From an uncultured Maribacter sp. (GTDB lineage Bacteria > Bacteroidota > Bacteroidia > Flavobacteriales > Flavobacteriaceae): DNA of 64,000 nt. A program made the translations under genes and the position numbers. The stretch is taken from assembly GCF_947500985.1 (NCBI RefSeq), contig NZ_CANMTX010000003.1:558001-622000 (forward strand). Direction: 5' to 3'. The notes beneath the pieces are model-generated. The model saw only the letters and a program-made list of their open reading frames with translations. It was not told the origin of the DNA and made no database searches. Positions 1 through 7,390 of this stretch are shown piece by piece; position 1 is the first letter of the stretch, and every line of letters begins with the position of its first letter.

Positions 1-1
1 T

Positions 2-217
2 GGGGACAACATCAATAGCACAGACAGTTTTGACGGCCCCACATTGTTTTTAAGAGGAGACAAATCTGAATATGTTACCAAAAATGACACTGAAATCATA
101 CACCGCCACTTTCCAAAAGCAACTGTAGAAACTATAGATAATGCAGGACACTGGTTACATGCTGAAAATCCAGAGCAATTTTTTAAAAAATCACTCACCT
201 TTTTCAATAAAGAATAA
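2..217 (+). CDS. alpha/beta hydrolase, C-terminal fragment (5' end outside window)
   Basis: The open frame enters from the left edge and encodes about 71 residues up to a TAA stop. It carries the two late catalytic landmarks of alpha/beta hydrolases: an RGDKSEYV stretch with the acid residue after a beta strand, and a NAGHWLHAENPEQF stretch with the catalytic histidine, followed by the usual closing helix. This resembles the YbfF/menH-like esterase group. The nucleophile and oxyanion region lie outside the window, so the substrate cannot be named. The next gene starts 29 bases downstream on the same strand. Confidence 0.8.
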   Translation, partial: GDNINSTDSFDGPTLFLRGDKSEYVTKNDTEIIHRHFPKATVETIDNAGHWLHAENPEQFFKKSLTFFNKE

Positions 218-246
218 ATAACTATACTAATTTAAAACCAAGACCC

Positions 247-594
247 ATGAAACTAATTTTAAGAATTCTATTGAGCGCCGTTGCTGTAATTATCTTAGCA
301 AATGTATTACCAAACGTATCTGTAGACGGTTTTATGACCGCTGTAATCGTAGCTGTAGTATTAAGCATTTTAAATCTGCTTGTCAAACCAATATTAGTGA
401 TATTAACACTACCCGTAACCGTTATTACCTTTGGCTTATTTCTATTAATCATTAATGCAATAATTATTTTATTGGCAGATAAACTTATTGATGGTTTTGC
501 CGTTGGCAACATTTGGTGGGCATTGATTTTTAGCCTCTTGCTATCTTTTTTACAATCCATCTTTTTTACACTGTTAAAAGACGACAAGTCGTAG
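247..594 (+). CDS. phage holin family / YvlD-type small membrane protein
   Basis: A 115-residue, very hydrophobic protein with about four predicted membrane segments (residues 5-22, 27-50, 55-78, 88-108) and a short charged tail. The layout and the LNLLVKPILVILTLPVTVITFGLF block match the PF04020 family (annotated phage holin family, YvlD-like). Despite the family name such proteins are common chromosomal genes, and no phage genes are nearby. Function is unknown. It follows the hydrolase fragment by 29 bases and may share its transcript. The ATG is preceded by no clear Shine-Dalgarno sequence, as is usual in this phylum. Confidence 0.75.
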   Translation: MKLILRILLSAVAVIILANVLPNVSVDGFMTAVIVAVVLSILNLLVKPILVILTLPVTVITFGLFLLIINAIIILLADKLIDGFAVGNIWWALIFSLLLSFLQSIFFTLLKDDKS

Positions 595-628
595 TTGCTT
601 GTGATTTGAAATTCAATACTTTAAAAAA

Positions 629-659
629 TTGGTTGACTTTGCAAAATGTAGTATTTTTG
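629..659 (+). promoter_or_regulatory. Bacteroidota-type promoter of tig
   Basis: TTG at 629-631, a 20-base spacer and TATTTTTG at 652-659 match the TTG-N17-23-TAnnTTTG consensus described for Bacteroidota sigma-A promoters. Transcription would begin near 665, giving a leader of about 30 bases before the tig ATG at 695. Confidence 0.55.
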
Positions 660-694
660 CATCCCATTTTATACATGCAAATAGATAATAAGGA

Positions 695-2017
695 ATGAAT
701 ATTACGAAAGAGCAGATAGACGATTTAAATGCAGTAGTTAAAGTTGCTATCACAAAAGAAGATTACCAAGATAAGGTAGATACCATTTTAAAGGATTATA
801 AGAAGCAATCTAATATTCCTGGTTTTAGAAAAGGCCAAGTTCCTATGGGTCTTATTAAAAAGCAATATGGTAAAGCCGTATTGGTTGATGAAGTAAACAA
901 ATTGTTGCAAGACAATCTTAACAAATACCTAACTGAAGAAAAGTTAGACGTTTTAGGTAACCCATTACCAAAACAACAAGACAATTTTGACTGGGATCAA
1001 GATGAATTGGCTTTTGAATTTGAATTAGGTCTAGCTCCTAATTTCGAGGTTTCTTTGAAAACTAAAAAACCTATTACTCAATATAAAATTGTTGCCGACA
1101 AAAAAATGATCGACGAGCAAGTTGAACGTATTCAAAAGCAATACGGTAAACTTGTGACTAAAGATGTTGTTAGAAAGAATGATGAAGTAAGCGGTACATT
1201 TACAAATGAAGCTGAAGAAATTGATAACAAAACCTTACTTGAAACTGACAAGTTGAAGAGTAAAAAAGCTCTAGATGCATTAAAAGGCAAAAAAGTTGGT
1301 GATGTTGTTACGTTAAAAACCAAAGGTTTATTCACCGAAGATTACATGTTATCTAGCGCCTTAGGTGTTGATAAGCAAAAAGCTGAGTCTTTAGATACTG
1401 AAGTTACTTTCACTATTTCTGAAATTAACGAAAGAGAAGCTGCTGAATTAAATCAAGAATTGTTCGATAAACTTTTTGGTCCTGACAGCGTAAAAACTGA
1501 AAAGGAATTAAAAGAGCGTATCAAAGAAGATTCTGAAAAGCAATTTGAGCAACAGTCCGATCAAAAATTATTGAATGACGTTACAGAATATTTCATTGAC
1601 AATACCAAATTTGAACTACCAACTGGTTTCTTAACCAAGTGGATTCAAATGACTGGTGAGGAGCCACTATCTGAAGAGCAAGCTGTTGAAGAATATGCGA
1701 AATCTGAAAAAGGATTACGCTACCAATTAATTGAAGGTAAAATAATTCGCGATAATGAACTACAAGTTCAGTTTGATGAATTGAAAGAATTCTCAAAAGG
1801 ATTTATTCGTTCTCAAATGGCACAATTTGGTCAATTGGATCCTAAAGAAGAAGAATTAGACAGTATTGCCGCAAGAGTTCTTGGTAACCAAGATGAAGTA
1901 AAAAGACTATCAGAACAATTGATGAGTCAAAAATTATTGAATCTTTACAAAGAAAAGGCAAATCTTAAAACAAAGGAAGTTACCTATGAAAATTTCGTGA
2001 AAGAAGTTTACGGATAA
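695..2017 (+). CDS. tig: trigger factor (ribosome-associated chaperone)
   Basis: A 440-residue protein of normal family length. The N-terminal ribosome-docking domain carries the signature GFRKGQVPMGLI near residues 43-54. The middle FKBP-like domain (about 150-240) is divergent from peptidyl-prolyl isomerases, as is usual in Bacteroidota, and the C-terminal helical chaperone arms follow. It binds nascent chains at the ribosome exit tunnel. The neighbours clpP and clpX give the classic tig-clpP-clpX order. A promoter sits just upstream and a strong terminator downstream, so tig is probably also transcribed alone. The shadow frames inside it are not genes. Confidence 0.96.
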   Translation: MNITKEQIDDLNAVVKVAITKEDYQDKVDTILKDYKKQSNIPGFRKGQVPMGLIKKQYGKAVLVDEVNKLLQDNLNKYLTEEKLDVLGNPLPKQQDNFDWDQDELAFEFELGLAPNFEVSLKTKKPITQYKIVADKKMIDEQVERIQKQYGKLVTKDVVRKNDEVSGTFTNEAEEIDNKTLLETDKLKSKKALDALKGKKVGDVVTLKTKGLFTEDYMLSSALGVDKQKAESLDTEVTFTISEINEREAAELNQELFDKLFGPDSVKTEKELKERIKEDSEKQFEQQSDQKLLNDVTEYFIDNTKFELPTGFLTKWIQMTGEEPLSEEQAVEEYAKSEKGLRYQLIEGKIIRDNELQVQFDELKEFSKGFIRSQMAQFGQLDPKEEELDSIAARVLGNQDEVKRLSEQLMSQKLLNLYKEKANLKTKEVTYENFVKEVYG

Positions 2018-2046
2018 ATTCCAAACAATAAATTAAGTATCTTTAC

Positions 2047-2080
2047 GGTGCCGGAAATAAAATTTTCGGCACCTTTTTTT
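2047..2080 (+). terminator. intrinsic terminator after tig
   Basis: GGTGCCG (2047-2053) pairs with CGGCACC (2067-2073) around an AT-rich loop that can extend the stem, followed by seven T residues. It lies between tig and clpP and would uncouple most clpP transcription from tig. Confidence 0.8.
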
Positions 2081-2105
2081 ACTCTAAAATATAGACATAC
2101 AATTT

Positions 2106-2786
2106 ATGGATTACGGAAAAGAATTCAAGAATTTCGCTATAAACGATCAAGGCATTAGCAGCACTTATTACGACTCTATAATGAGCAGCATGTACCCAAC
2201 GAACATGACGCCTAACATTATTGAAGAACGTTCTATGAACATTGTTGCAATGGACGTTTACTCACGTTTAATGATGGATCGCATCATTTTTATGGGCACT
2301 GGCATAAATGACCAAGTAGCAAATATTATACAAGCACAATTATTATTTTTAGCCAGTGTTGATGCTAAAAAAGATATTCAAATTTACATTAACTCGCCAG
2401 GTGGCAGTGTTTATGCAGGTTTAGGCATTTATGACACCATGCAGTTCATTACGCCAGATGTTGCTACTATCTGCACCGGTATGGCCGCTTCTATGGGAGC
2501 TGTACTTTTATGCGCTGGTGAAAAAGGAAAACGTAGTGGTCTACAACACTCTCGTGTTATGATTCACCAACCAATGGGAGGTGCTCAAGGTCAAGCTAGT
2601 GATATTGAAATTACAGCTAGAGAGATATTGAAATTAAAAGACGAATTGTACCAAATTATAGCAGAGCACTCTGGTACCGATATTGAGAAAGTTCGTGATG
2701 ATAGTGACCGTGATTACTGGATGAAAGCTGATGAAGCGCTTAAATATGGTATGATTGATGAAATATTGGTAAGGGAAAAGAAGTAA
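2106..2786 (+). CDS. clpP: ATP-dependent Clp protease proteolytic subunit
   Basis: A 226-residue serine protease subunit that forms a double heptameric barrel and degrades substrates unfolded by ClpX. The catalytic serine is in GMAASMGA (Ser129), the histidine in MIHQPMGG (His154), and the aspartate probably Asp203 in DRDYWM. The NSPGGSV oxyanion-side motif is at 96-102. The first 35 residues are a longer-than-usual N-terminus consistent with a processed propeptide, as in other Bacteroidota ClpPs. clpX follows after an 87-base gap on the same strand. Product certain. Confidence 0.97.
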   Translation: MDYGKEFKNFAINDQGISSTYYDSIMSSMYPTNMTPNIIEERSMNIVAMDVYSRLMMDRIIFMGTGINDQVANIIQAQLLFLASVDAKKDIQIYINSPGGSVYAGLGIYDTMQFITPDVATICTGMAASMGAVLLCAGEKGKRSGLQHSRVMIHQPMGGAQGQASDIEITAREILKLKDELYQIIAEHSGTDIEKVRDDSDRDYWMKADEALKYGMIDEILVREKK

Positions 2787-2873
2787 ATCCGACTAATTGA
2801 ATCAAATAAATTAATGGATTTTAAACCAAAAACGATTTTTGATCGTTAAGGAATAGAATAGAGAAGATAGATA

Positions 2874-4109
2874 ATGGCAAAGGAAAATTTAGAGTGTTCA
2901 TTTTGCGGTAGAAAAAAGCCAGAAACCAATTTATTGATTGCTGGGCTAGATGCGCATATTTGTGACCGCTGTATAGAGCAAGCTCACGGCATTGTTGCCG
3001 AAGAATCAAAACAGACAAAGACCAACGATCTTTCTTCTGAACTAGTTTTAAAGAAGCCTCAAGAAATTAAGGAATTTTTAGACACTTTTATTATAGGACA
3101 AGAGCGTACCAAAAAGGTAATGTCAGTTGCTGTTTACAACCACTACAAAAGGTTATTACAACCTACATCTGCAGAAGATGATATAGAGATCCAAAAAAGC
3201 AACATTATTATGGTTGGGCAAACCGGTACCGGTAAGACCCTAATGGCTAAAACCATTGCCAAATTACTTAATGTACCATTGGCGATTGTTGATGCTACAG
3301 TATTAACTGAAGCTGGTTATGTTGGTGAAGATGTAGAAAGTATTCTTACCCGTCTTTTACAAGCAGCAGATTACAATCTTGAAAAAGCTGAAAGAGGAAT
3401 TGTTTTTATTGATGAAATCGATAAAATTGCCCGTAAGAGTGATAACCCTTCAATTACAAGAGATGTATCTGGAGAAGGAGTGCAACAAGGTCTTCTTAAA
3501 TTATTGGAAGGTACCGTAGTAAACGTTCCGCCAAAAGGAGGCAGAAAGCACCCAGATCAAAAATTCATTGAAGTAAATACGGAGAACATTCTATTTATTG
3601 CCGGTGGAGCTTTTGACGGCATCGAGCGTGCTATTACAAAACGTTTAAATATGCAAGCTGTTGGCTATAGCGCTTCTAAATCTGATAACTTTTTAGATGA
3701 CAGTAATTTATTGCAATACATCATTCCAAGAGATTTAAAAGATTTTGGACTTATACCTGAGATTATAGGTAGACTTCCAGTTCTAACACATATGAATCCG
3801 TTAGACAAAAAGACATTAAGAGCTATCTTGACAGAACCTAAGAATGCGATTATAAAACAATATGAGAAGTTGTTTGCAATGGACGATATTACATTCACCA
3901 TTACAGACCAGGCTTTAGATTATATTGTAGAAAAAGCAATTGAGTATAAACTTGGAGCAAGAGGATTAAGATCTTTATGCGAAGCCATTTTTACTGACGC
4001 AATGTTCGAGATGCCAAGTACAAGTGATACAAATTTCAAAGTAACAAAACCATATGCCGAAGAAATGTTATCTCACGATACCATTAAAAAACTGAAGGCA
4101 GTTTCATAA
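2874..4109 (+). CDS. clpX: ATP-dependent Clp protease ATP-binding subunit ClpX
   Basis: A 411-residue AAA+ unfoldase. The N-terminal zinc-binding domain has four cysteines (8, 11, 30, 33). Walker A is GQTGTGKT (115-122), Walker B VFIDEID (177-183), and the C-terminal sensor 2 region holds KLGARGLRS. It recognises substrates and feeds them to ClpP, encoded directly upstream. The IGR-type ClpP docking loop (PEIIGRLP) is present, so it should couple to ClpP. A palindromic terminator follows the stop codon and separates it from the convergent hydrolase gene. Confidence 0.97.
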   Translation: MAKENLECSFCGRKKPETNLLIAGLDAHICDRCIEQAHGIVAEESKQTKTNDLSSELVLKKPQEIKEFLDTFIIGQERTKKVMSVAVYNHYKRLLQPTSAEDDIEIQKSNIIMVGQTGTGKTLMAKTIAKLLNVPLAIVDATVLTEAGYVGEDVESILTRLLQAADYNLEKAERGIVFIDEIDKIARKSDNPSITRDVSGEGVQQGLLKLLEGTVVNVPPKGGRKHPDQKFIEVNTENILFIAGGAFDGIERAITKRLNMQAVGYSASKSDNFLDDSNLLQYIIPRDLKDFGLIPEIIGRLPVLTHMNPLDKKTLRAILTEPKNAIIKQYEKLFAMDDITFTITDQALDYIVEKAIEYKLGARGLRSLCEAIFTDAMFEMPSTSDTNFKVTKPYAEEMLSHDTIKKLKAVS

Positions 4110-4132
4110 TATTTTATCAAAGTATTGAATAT

Positions 4133-4167
4133 AAAAAAAGCGAAGATTTAAATCTTCGCTTTTTTTA
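4133..4167. terminator. bidirectional terminator between clpX and the convergent hydrolase
   Basis: A nearly perfect palindrome, A-run - GCGAAGATTT - AAATCTTCGC - T-run, with seven A residues on one side and seven T residues on the other. It therefore works on both strands and serves clpX (+) and the hydrolase gene ending at 4190 (-). Confidence 0.85.
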
Positions 4168-4189
4168 TGCTTTACTCTTTATATTATTT

Positions 4190-4747
4190 TCAAACCACTT
4201 TTTTAATCTGTGGTGTAATTTGCGTTACTTCTTGTAATAGATCCATACATACTTTTTGAATGATTTTCTCATCTGTATATAATGTATGTCCGTAATTAGG
4301 TAATACCTCCATATCTACACCTAAATTACTTGCCCATTCTTCACTTGGCTTAAACTCATCATTAGCACCATATACCAAATTAAAAGGTACCATAGGTTTA
4401 TCATTTGATTTACGGATTCTTGTAGGAGAAACACCGTATAAAGACTTAACAGGCAAACCTTTTTTCGCAGCTTCCCAAACAATAGTCGCCCCTGTACTAA
4501 AAGCAAGATAATAGCAAGCTTCCGTTTCTTTTTTCAATAAATGTGCCGCAGCAGTTTCAGTACCACCTTCTATAAAAGCATTATGTACGTTCTCTTCTGT
4601 TTGAATGAGAATATCTAAATTAGCTAGCTGTTGACTATCATAAAAAGTAATATCAAAATATTGTTGTAGATACCCTAAGTATGAAGTAATCCATAGTCCT
4701 TTTTTAGCACCCCACATATCGGAAACAATCACTAATTTGTCTGCCAT
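4190..4747 (-). CDS. small alpha/beta hydrolase-like protein
   Basis: A 185-residue cytosolic protein with no signal peptide. The nucleophile elbow reads AFSTG (Ser84), a variant of GxSxG with the first glycine replaced by alanine. Candidate acid Asp130 is in YGANDEF and candidate histidine His154 in NYGHTLY, in the correct order and spacing for a dienelactone hydrolase-like fold. The whole lid region is missing, so this is near the minimum size for the fold. Substrate unknown. It is convergent with clpX and about 255 bases from the next gene, so probably monocistronic. Confidence 0.6.
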   Translation of the reverse strand: MADKLVIVSDMWGAKKGLWITSYLGYLQQYFDITFYDSQQLANLDILIQTEENVHNAFIEGGTETAAAHLLKKETEACYYLAFSTGATIVWEAAKKGLPVKSLYGVSPTRIRKSNDKPMVPFNLVYGANDEFKPSEEWASNLGVDMEVLPNYGHTLYTDEKIIQKVCMDLLQEVTQITPQIKKVV

Positions 4748-5002
4748 AATAATAGTATTTATAGTTTTGGTTAAGTTTTACTTCAGCAAGTTGAAACAAT
4801 AACTGCACTTACAACCATTTAATTGTTTACACGCTTAAAAATATCGGTGTAGTCCATTTTATCGTAAATAAAGTAAGACAAAAACAACTACAACTATGGT
4901 TTAAGGCAAAAACTACATTAATCAAGACAAATGTATAGTAACTATTAAGGTTATATAAAAGTTTGTTGTGATTAGACTAATAATTAGTGTGAATAGAGTT
5001 AT

Positions 5003-6517
5003 TTACTTGTTCATTCGCAAAAGCTTTTCTATATAATCCCTCTTATTTGACAATCTCGGAATTTTATGCTGCCCACCTAGCTTGTCATTTGACTTCAGCC
5101 AATCATAGAATAAATTCTTACGTGCTATGTGAACTAATGGAGCATTCAAGGTAATATTATTTAATCTTTTAGCTTCATAATCTGAATTGACAGATTTTAA
5201 TGCATCATCAAAAATTTCTACAAAAGCACTAAAGTCTTCCGGTAAGGTTCTAAATTCCATAATCCACTCGTGCGCACCTTTTTCTTTACCCTCCATAAAA
5301 ACGGGTCCGGCAGTATAATCCATTATTTCGGCCTCCGTTTTTGCACATGCTATTTTTAAAGCTTCTTCAGCATTCTCTATAATAAGCTCTTCGCCAAATA
5401 CATTTATATGGTGTTTTGTACGACCGGTAACTTTAATTCTATAAGGATTTTTAGATGTAAACCGAACCGTATCTCCAATTTTATACCTCCACAATCCTGA
5501 GTTCGTAGTAATAATTATAGCATAATTTTTTCCTAATTCTATGCTCCACAGAGGTATCGCCTCTTCATTAAATGTGCCATAAACATCCATCGGAATAAAC
5601 TCATAGAAAATACCGTAGTCTAACATCAGCAATAAATCATCTGCTCCATTTCTATCTTGAATAGCAAAGAAGCCTTCAGAAGCATTATAGATTTCGTAGT
5701 ATCTAAAATTGCCATTAGGAAGAATCTTTTTGTACTGTTCTTTGTAAGGGTTAAAATTTACACCACCATGAAAGTATACTTCTAGGTTTTCCCAAACTTG
5801 AAATAAATTTTCTTTTCCTGTTTCTTCAAGTACTTTATTCATTAATACCAACATCCAAGAAGGTACTCCGGCCAAACTAGTAACATTTTCTTGAACGCTT
5901 TCATGAATGATGGCCATAAGCTTACTCTCCCACTCACTCATTAACGAAACCTTATTACTAGGCGTACTACTGTACTCTGCCCATAAAGGCATGTTATCAA
6001 TCAAAATAGCGGATAAGTCTCCAAATAAAGACCCATTATCCTCGTAAAGCTCTTTACTACCTCCTAGTCGTAAACTCTTTCCAGTAAAAAGCTGTGAGTT
6101 TTCGTTGTTATTTAAATAAAGGCATAATAAATCTTTACTAGACTTATAATGACAATCTTCTAATGCCTCGCCACTAACAGGTATAAATTTACTTTTGGCA
6201 TCTGTTGTTCCGCTACTTTTAGCGAATAATTTTACTTTGGTAGGCCAAAACAGATTTTGCTCACCTCTTCTAGTACGTTCTATAATTGGCTGAATCTCTT
6301 CATAAGAAACTATAGGTAACCGTTCTTTAAAATCATTGTACGAATTAATCGACTCAAAATCATAGGTTCTACCAACCTCGGTATCTTCTGCAAATTCAAG
6401 TAGTTGAAGCAAAACCTCTTCTTGAACCTCATCAGGATACTTTAAAAAAAGTTCGATTTGATGGTAACGTTTTTTTAGCAACCAAGAGGCAATTGAATTA
6501 AATAGGGTAATTGGCAT
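5003..6517 (-). CDS. GH3-family acyl-acid amidosynthetase-like protein
   Basis: A 504-residue member of the GH3 (auxin-responsive promoter) family, in the adenylate-forming superfamily. The three ATP/AMP-binding motifs are visible: SSGTTDAKSKFIP near residues 105-117, YNASEGFF near 280-287, and YRIKVTGRTKHHINVFGEELI near 365-385. Plant members conjugate amino acids to jasmonate or auxin. Bacterial homologues are frequent in Bacteroidota but their acyl substrate is not known. It is divergent from the DUF2797 gene across a 78-base gap. Family assignment is firm; function is inferred only as acyl adenylation. Confidence 0.85.
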   Translation of the reverse strand: MPITLFNSIASWLLKKRYHQIELFLKYPDEVQEEVLLQLLEFAEDTEVGRTYDFESINSYNDFKERLPIVSYEEIQPIIERTRRGEQNLFWPTKVKLFAKSSGTTDAKSKFIPVSGEALEDCHYKSSKDLLCLYLNNNENSQLFTGKSLRLGGSKELYEDNGSLFGDLSAILIDNMPLWAEYSSTPSNKVSLMSEWESKLMAIIHESVQENVTSLAGVPSWMLVLMNKVLEETGKENLFQVWENLEVYFHGGVNFNPYKEQYKKILPNGNFRYYEIYNASEGFFAIQDRNGADDLLLMLDYGIFYEFIPMDVYGTFNEEAIPLWSIELGKNYAIIITTNSGLWRYKIGDTVRFTSKNPYRIKVTGRTKHHINVFGEELIIENAEEALKIACAKTEAEIMDYTAGPVFMEGKEKGAHEWIMEFRTLPEDFSAFVEIFDDALKSVNSDYEAKRLNNITLNAPLVHIARKNLFYDWLKSNDKLGGQHKIPRLSNKRDYIEKLLRMNK

Positions 6518-6524
6518 TTATAGG

Positions 6525-6532
6525 TATCTTTG
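6525..6532 (+). promoter_or_regulatory. possible -7 element for the DUF2797 gene
   Basis: TATCTTTG matches the TAnnTTTG consensus and lies 64 bases before the DUF2797 start. No TTG lies at the expected 17-23 base distance upstream (the nearest is 11 bases away), so only the -7 half is supported. Confidence 0.35.
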
Positions 6533-6595
6533 TATTGTTAAAAATAGCGCATCTAGCTATCATTCTCAAATGATAATTCAATAAGCAAGATTTAA

Positions 6596-7390
6596 ATGCA
6601 ATACGAGGGAGTACTTAAAAAAATGCAGGCAGAAATAGGAAGTCCGATTCAATATTATATGTTGTTCGAATCTGACTTTTTGAATGTAAATCAAATTCTA
6701 GACAAAACACTAAAAATAGAATTCATTAAACATCAATGTCTAAATTGTGGTAATGACCGCCCCATTTACAGACAAGGCTTTTGTAAAACATGTTTTTTTG
6801 AAATACCATCTGCCGGAGATTGGATAATGAGACCCGAATTAAGCAAAGCGCATTTAGATCAAGAAGACCGAGATTTAGCTTATGAAAAAAAGGTGCAATT
6901 GCAGCCACATATAGTATACCTAGCTAATTCAAGCAATGTAAAAGTAGGTGTAACCAGAAAAGGACAAATACCAACTAGGTGGATTGACCAGGGTGCACAT
7001 GAAGCCATAGAAATAGCAGAAGTACCAAATAGATATTTAGCCGGCATAACCGAAGTTGCCTTAAAAGACCATGTGGGTGATAAAACAAATTGGCGCACCA
7101 TGCTTACAAATACAGTTGTTGATGAAAATCTTCAAGAATGGCGCGATAAACTAAAGCAATATATACCAGAAGGGGCACTACCCTATTTTTTAGATTCTAA
7201 TACAGAAACTGAATTAGAATTTCCGGTACTACAGTACCCAATAAAAGTTAAAAGCTTGAACCTAAGCAAAACACCAACCTTTGAAGGTAAATTAAAAGGC
7301 ATTAAAGGTCAATACCTCATCTTTGAAGACAACACGGTTTTCAATGTAAGAGGTAGCGAAGGTTATTATGTAGGCTTAACTATTAGTTAG
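6596..7390 (+). CDS. DUF2797 domain-containing protein
   Basis: A 264-residue cytosolic protein. Near residues 47-68 it has a four-cysteine zinc-binding knuckle (CLNCGNDRPIYRQGFCKTC). It is followed by a conserved core with YLANSSNVKVGVTRKGQIPTR, resembling the GIY-YIG-like pattern of YLAxxxxxKIGxT proteins, and a small beta-rich C-terminal region. The family is widespread in Bacteroidota and actinobacteria with no established role. Its stop codon overlaps the 3' end of the convergent AsmA-like gene by eight bases. Divergent from GH3. Confidence 0.7.
   Translation: MQYEGVLKKMQAEIGSPIQYYMLFESDFLNVNQILDKTLKIEFIKHQCLNCGNDRPIYRQGFCKTCFFEIPSAGDWIMRPELSKAHLDQEDRDLAYEKKVQLQPHIVYLANSSNVKVGVTRKGQIPTRWIDQGAHEAIEIAEVPNRYLAGITEVALKDHVGDKTNWRTMLTNTVVDENLQEWRDKLKQYIPEGALPYFLDSNTETELEFPVLQYPIKVKSLNLSKTPTFEGKLKGIKGQYLIFEDNTVFNVRGSEGYYVGLTIS

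Noticed and set aside
247..594. Holin-like gene as sign of a prophage remnant.
   Set aside because: The PF04020 family is a common chromosomal membrane family, and no other phage gene, integrase or attachment site is nearby.
4928..4935. CAAATGTA on the plus strand (TACATTTG on minus) upstream of the small hydrolase.
   Set aside because: No TTG at a proper distance and about 180 bases from the start codon, so the match may be chance.
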